Assembly (NCBI RefSeq): GCF_014842255.1
Contig: NZ_JACYVH010000007.1
Location: 19,548 to 83,547 of the forward strand
Direction of reading: 5' to 3'
Source of the DNA: Frigoribacterium sp. CFBP 13712
GTDB taxonomy: Bacteria; Actinomycetota; Actinomycetes; Actinomycetales; Microbacteriaceae
DNA: 64,000 nt
Part shown: positions 63,996 to 64,000 of the stretch, piece by piece
How the letters are laid out: the number at the start of each line of letters is the position of its first letter
How positions within the stretch are numbered: position 1 is the stretch's first letter
The notes under the pieces: model-generated
The model's input: only the letters and a program-made list of their open reading frames with translations
Told to the model about the DNA's origin: nothing
The model's database searches: none
Made by a program: the position numbers and the translations under genes

Positions 63996-64000
63996 GCGGC

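Overview
The window is about 70% GC, with short GC-rich intergenic gaps, many GTG/TTG starts, 4-base ATGA/GTGA stop-start overlaps and frequent leaderless-looking promoters. Gene content (mycothiol synthase, an atypical OmpR-type GlnR regulator, RegX3/SenX3-type phosphate signalling, fused IspDF, DUF418/DUF4032/DUF5997 proteins, RskA-type anti-sigma factor) points to a high-GC actinobacterium, most likely Microbacteriaceae. I see no transposase, integrase, phage gene, rRNA or CRISPR array; this is chromosomal core/near-core sequence.

Layout. 1-5.3 kb: the 3' part of folD, then a Leloir galactose cluster (galT-galK on the minus strand, divergent from a DeoR-type regulator and galM on the plus strand, with a 10-bp phased GAAAG operator between them). 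5.5-8.4 kb: tRNA-Lys(UUU), a conserved hypothetical and an ECF sigma factor/anti-sigma pair. 8.4-17.5 kb: high-affinity phosphate uptake (pstSCAB) next to polyphosphate kinase and a Nudix/SixA-like protein; 11-bp phased PHO-box-like repeats precede both pstS and ppk. 17.7-24.6 kb: a divergent five-gene glycosyltransferase cluster including a GT28-like/GT2 fusion. 24.6-30.7 kb: mshD, glnR, two tiny membrane proteins, a nitrobindin-like protein, ygfZ, a FUSC-type membrane protein and a methyltransferase. 30.7-35.9 kb: phosphoglycerate mutase, a small P-loop ATPase, phoU divergent from the senX3-regX3 pair, and a lipoprotein. 36-43.6 kb: ispDF-cysS-rlmB operon, DUF4032 protein, a stand-alone sugar ABC ATPase and a membrane-anchored DsbA-like thiol protein. 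43.6-50.7 kb: phosphodiesterase, AI-2E-family transporter, MFS drug exporter with MarR regulator, zinc alcohol dehydrogenase, ROK kinase. 50.8-60.2 kb: PfkB kinase, a nested tandem repeat array, quinone oxidoreductase, zinc metallopeptidase, DUF5997/LysR-like pair, small stress-type proteins, MFS exporter, TetR regulator and DrrAB-type ABC exporter. 60.5-64 kb: bifunctional proline catabolic enzyme PutA.

How it works together. The phosphate genes form a coherent regulon spread over three loci: sensing (SenX3/RegX3, PhoU), uptake (PstSCAB), and storage (PPK1). Galactose catabolism is a self-contained regulated unit. Several transporter/regulator pairs (MFS-MarR, DrrAB-TetR) look like efflux systems.

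The most unusual property is repeat content. A 10-mer, GGAGGCGCGG (or its complement), occurs at least 36 times by hand count, in terminator stems, tandem arrays, just after stop codons and inside reading frames. Other structured repeats include long perfect hairpins at 0.9-1.0 kb, a four-unit nested array at 51.7-52.2 kb, and tandem duplications that run across stop codons at 24.6, 29.8 and 63.95 kb.
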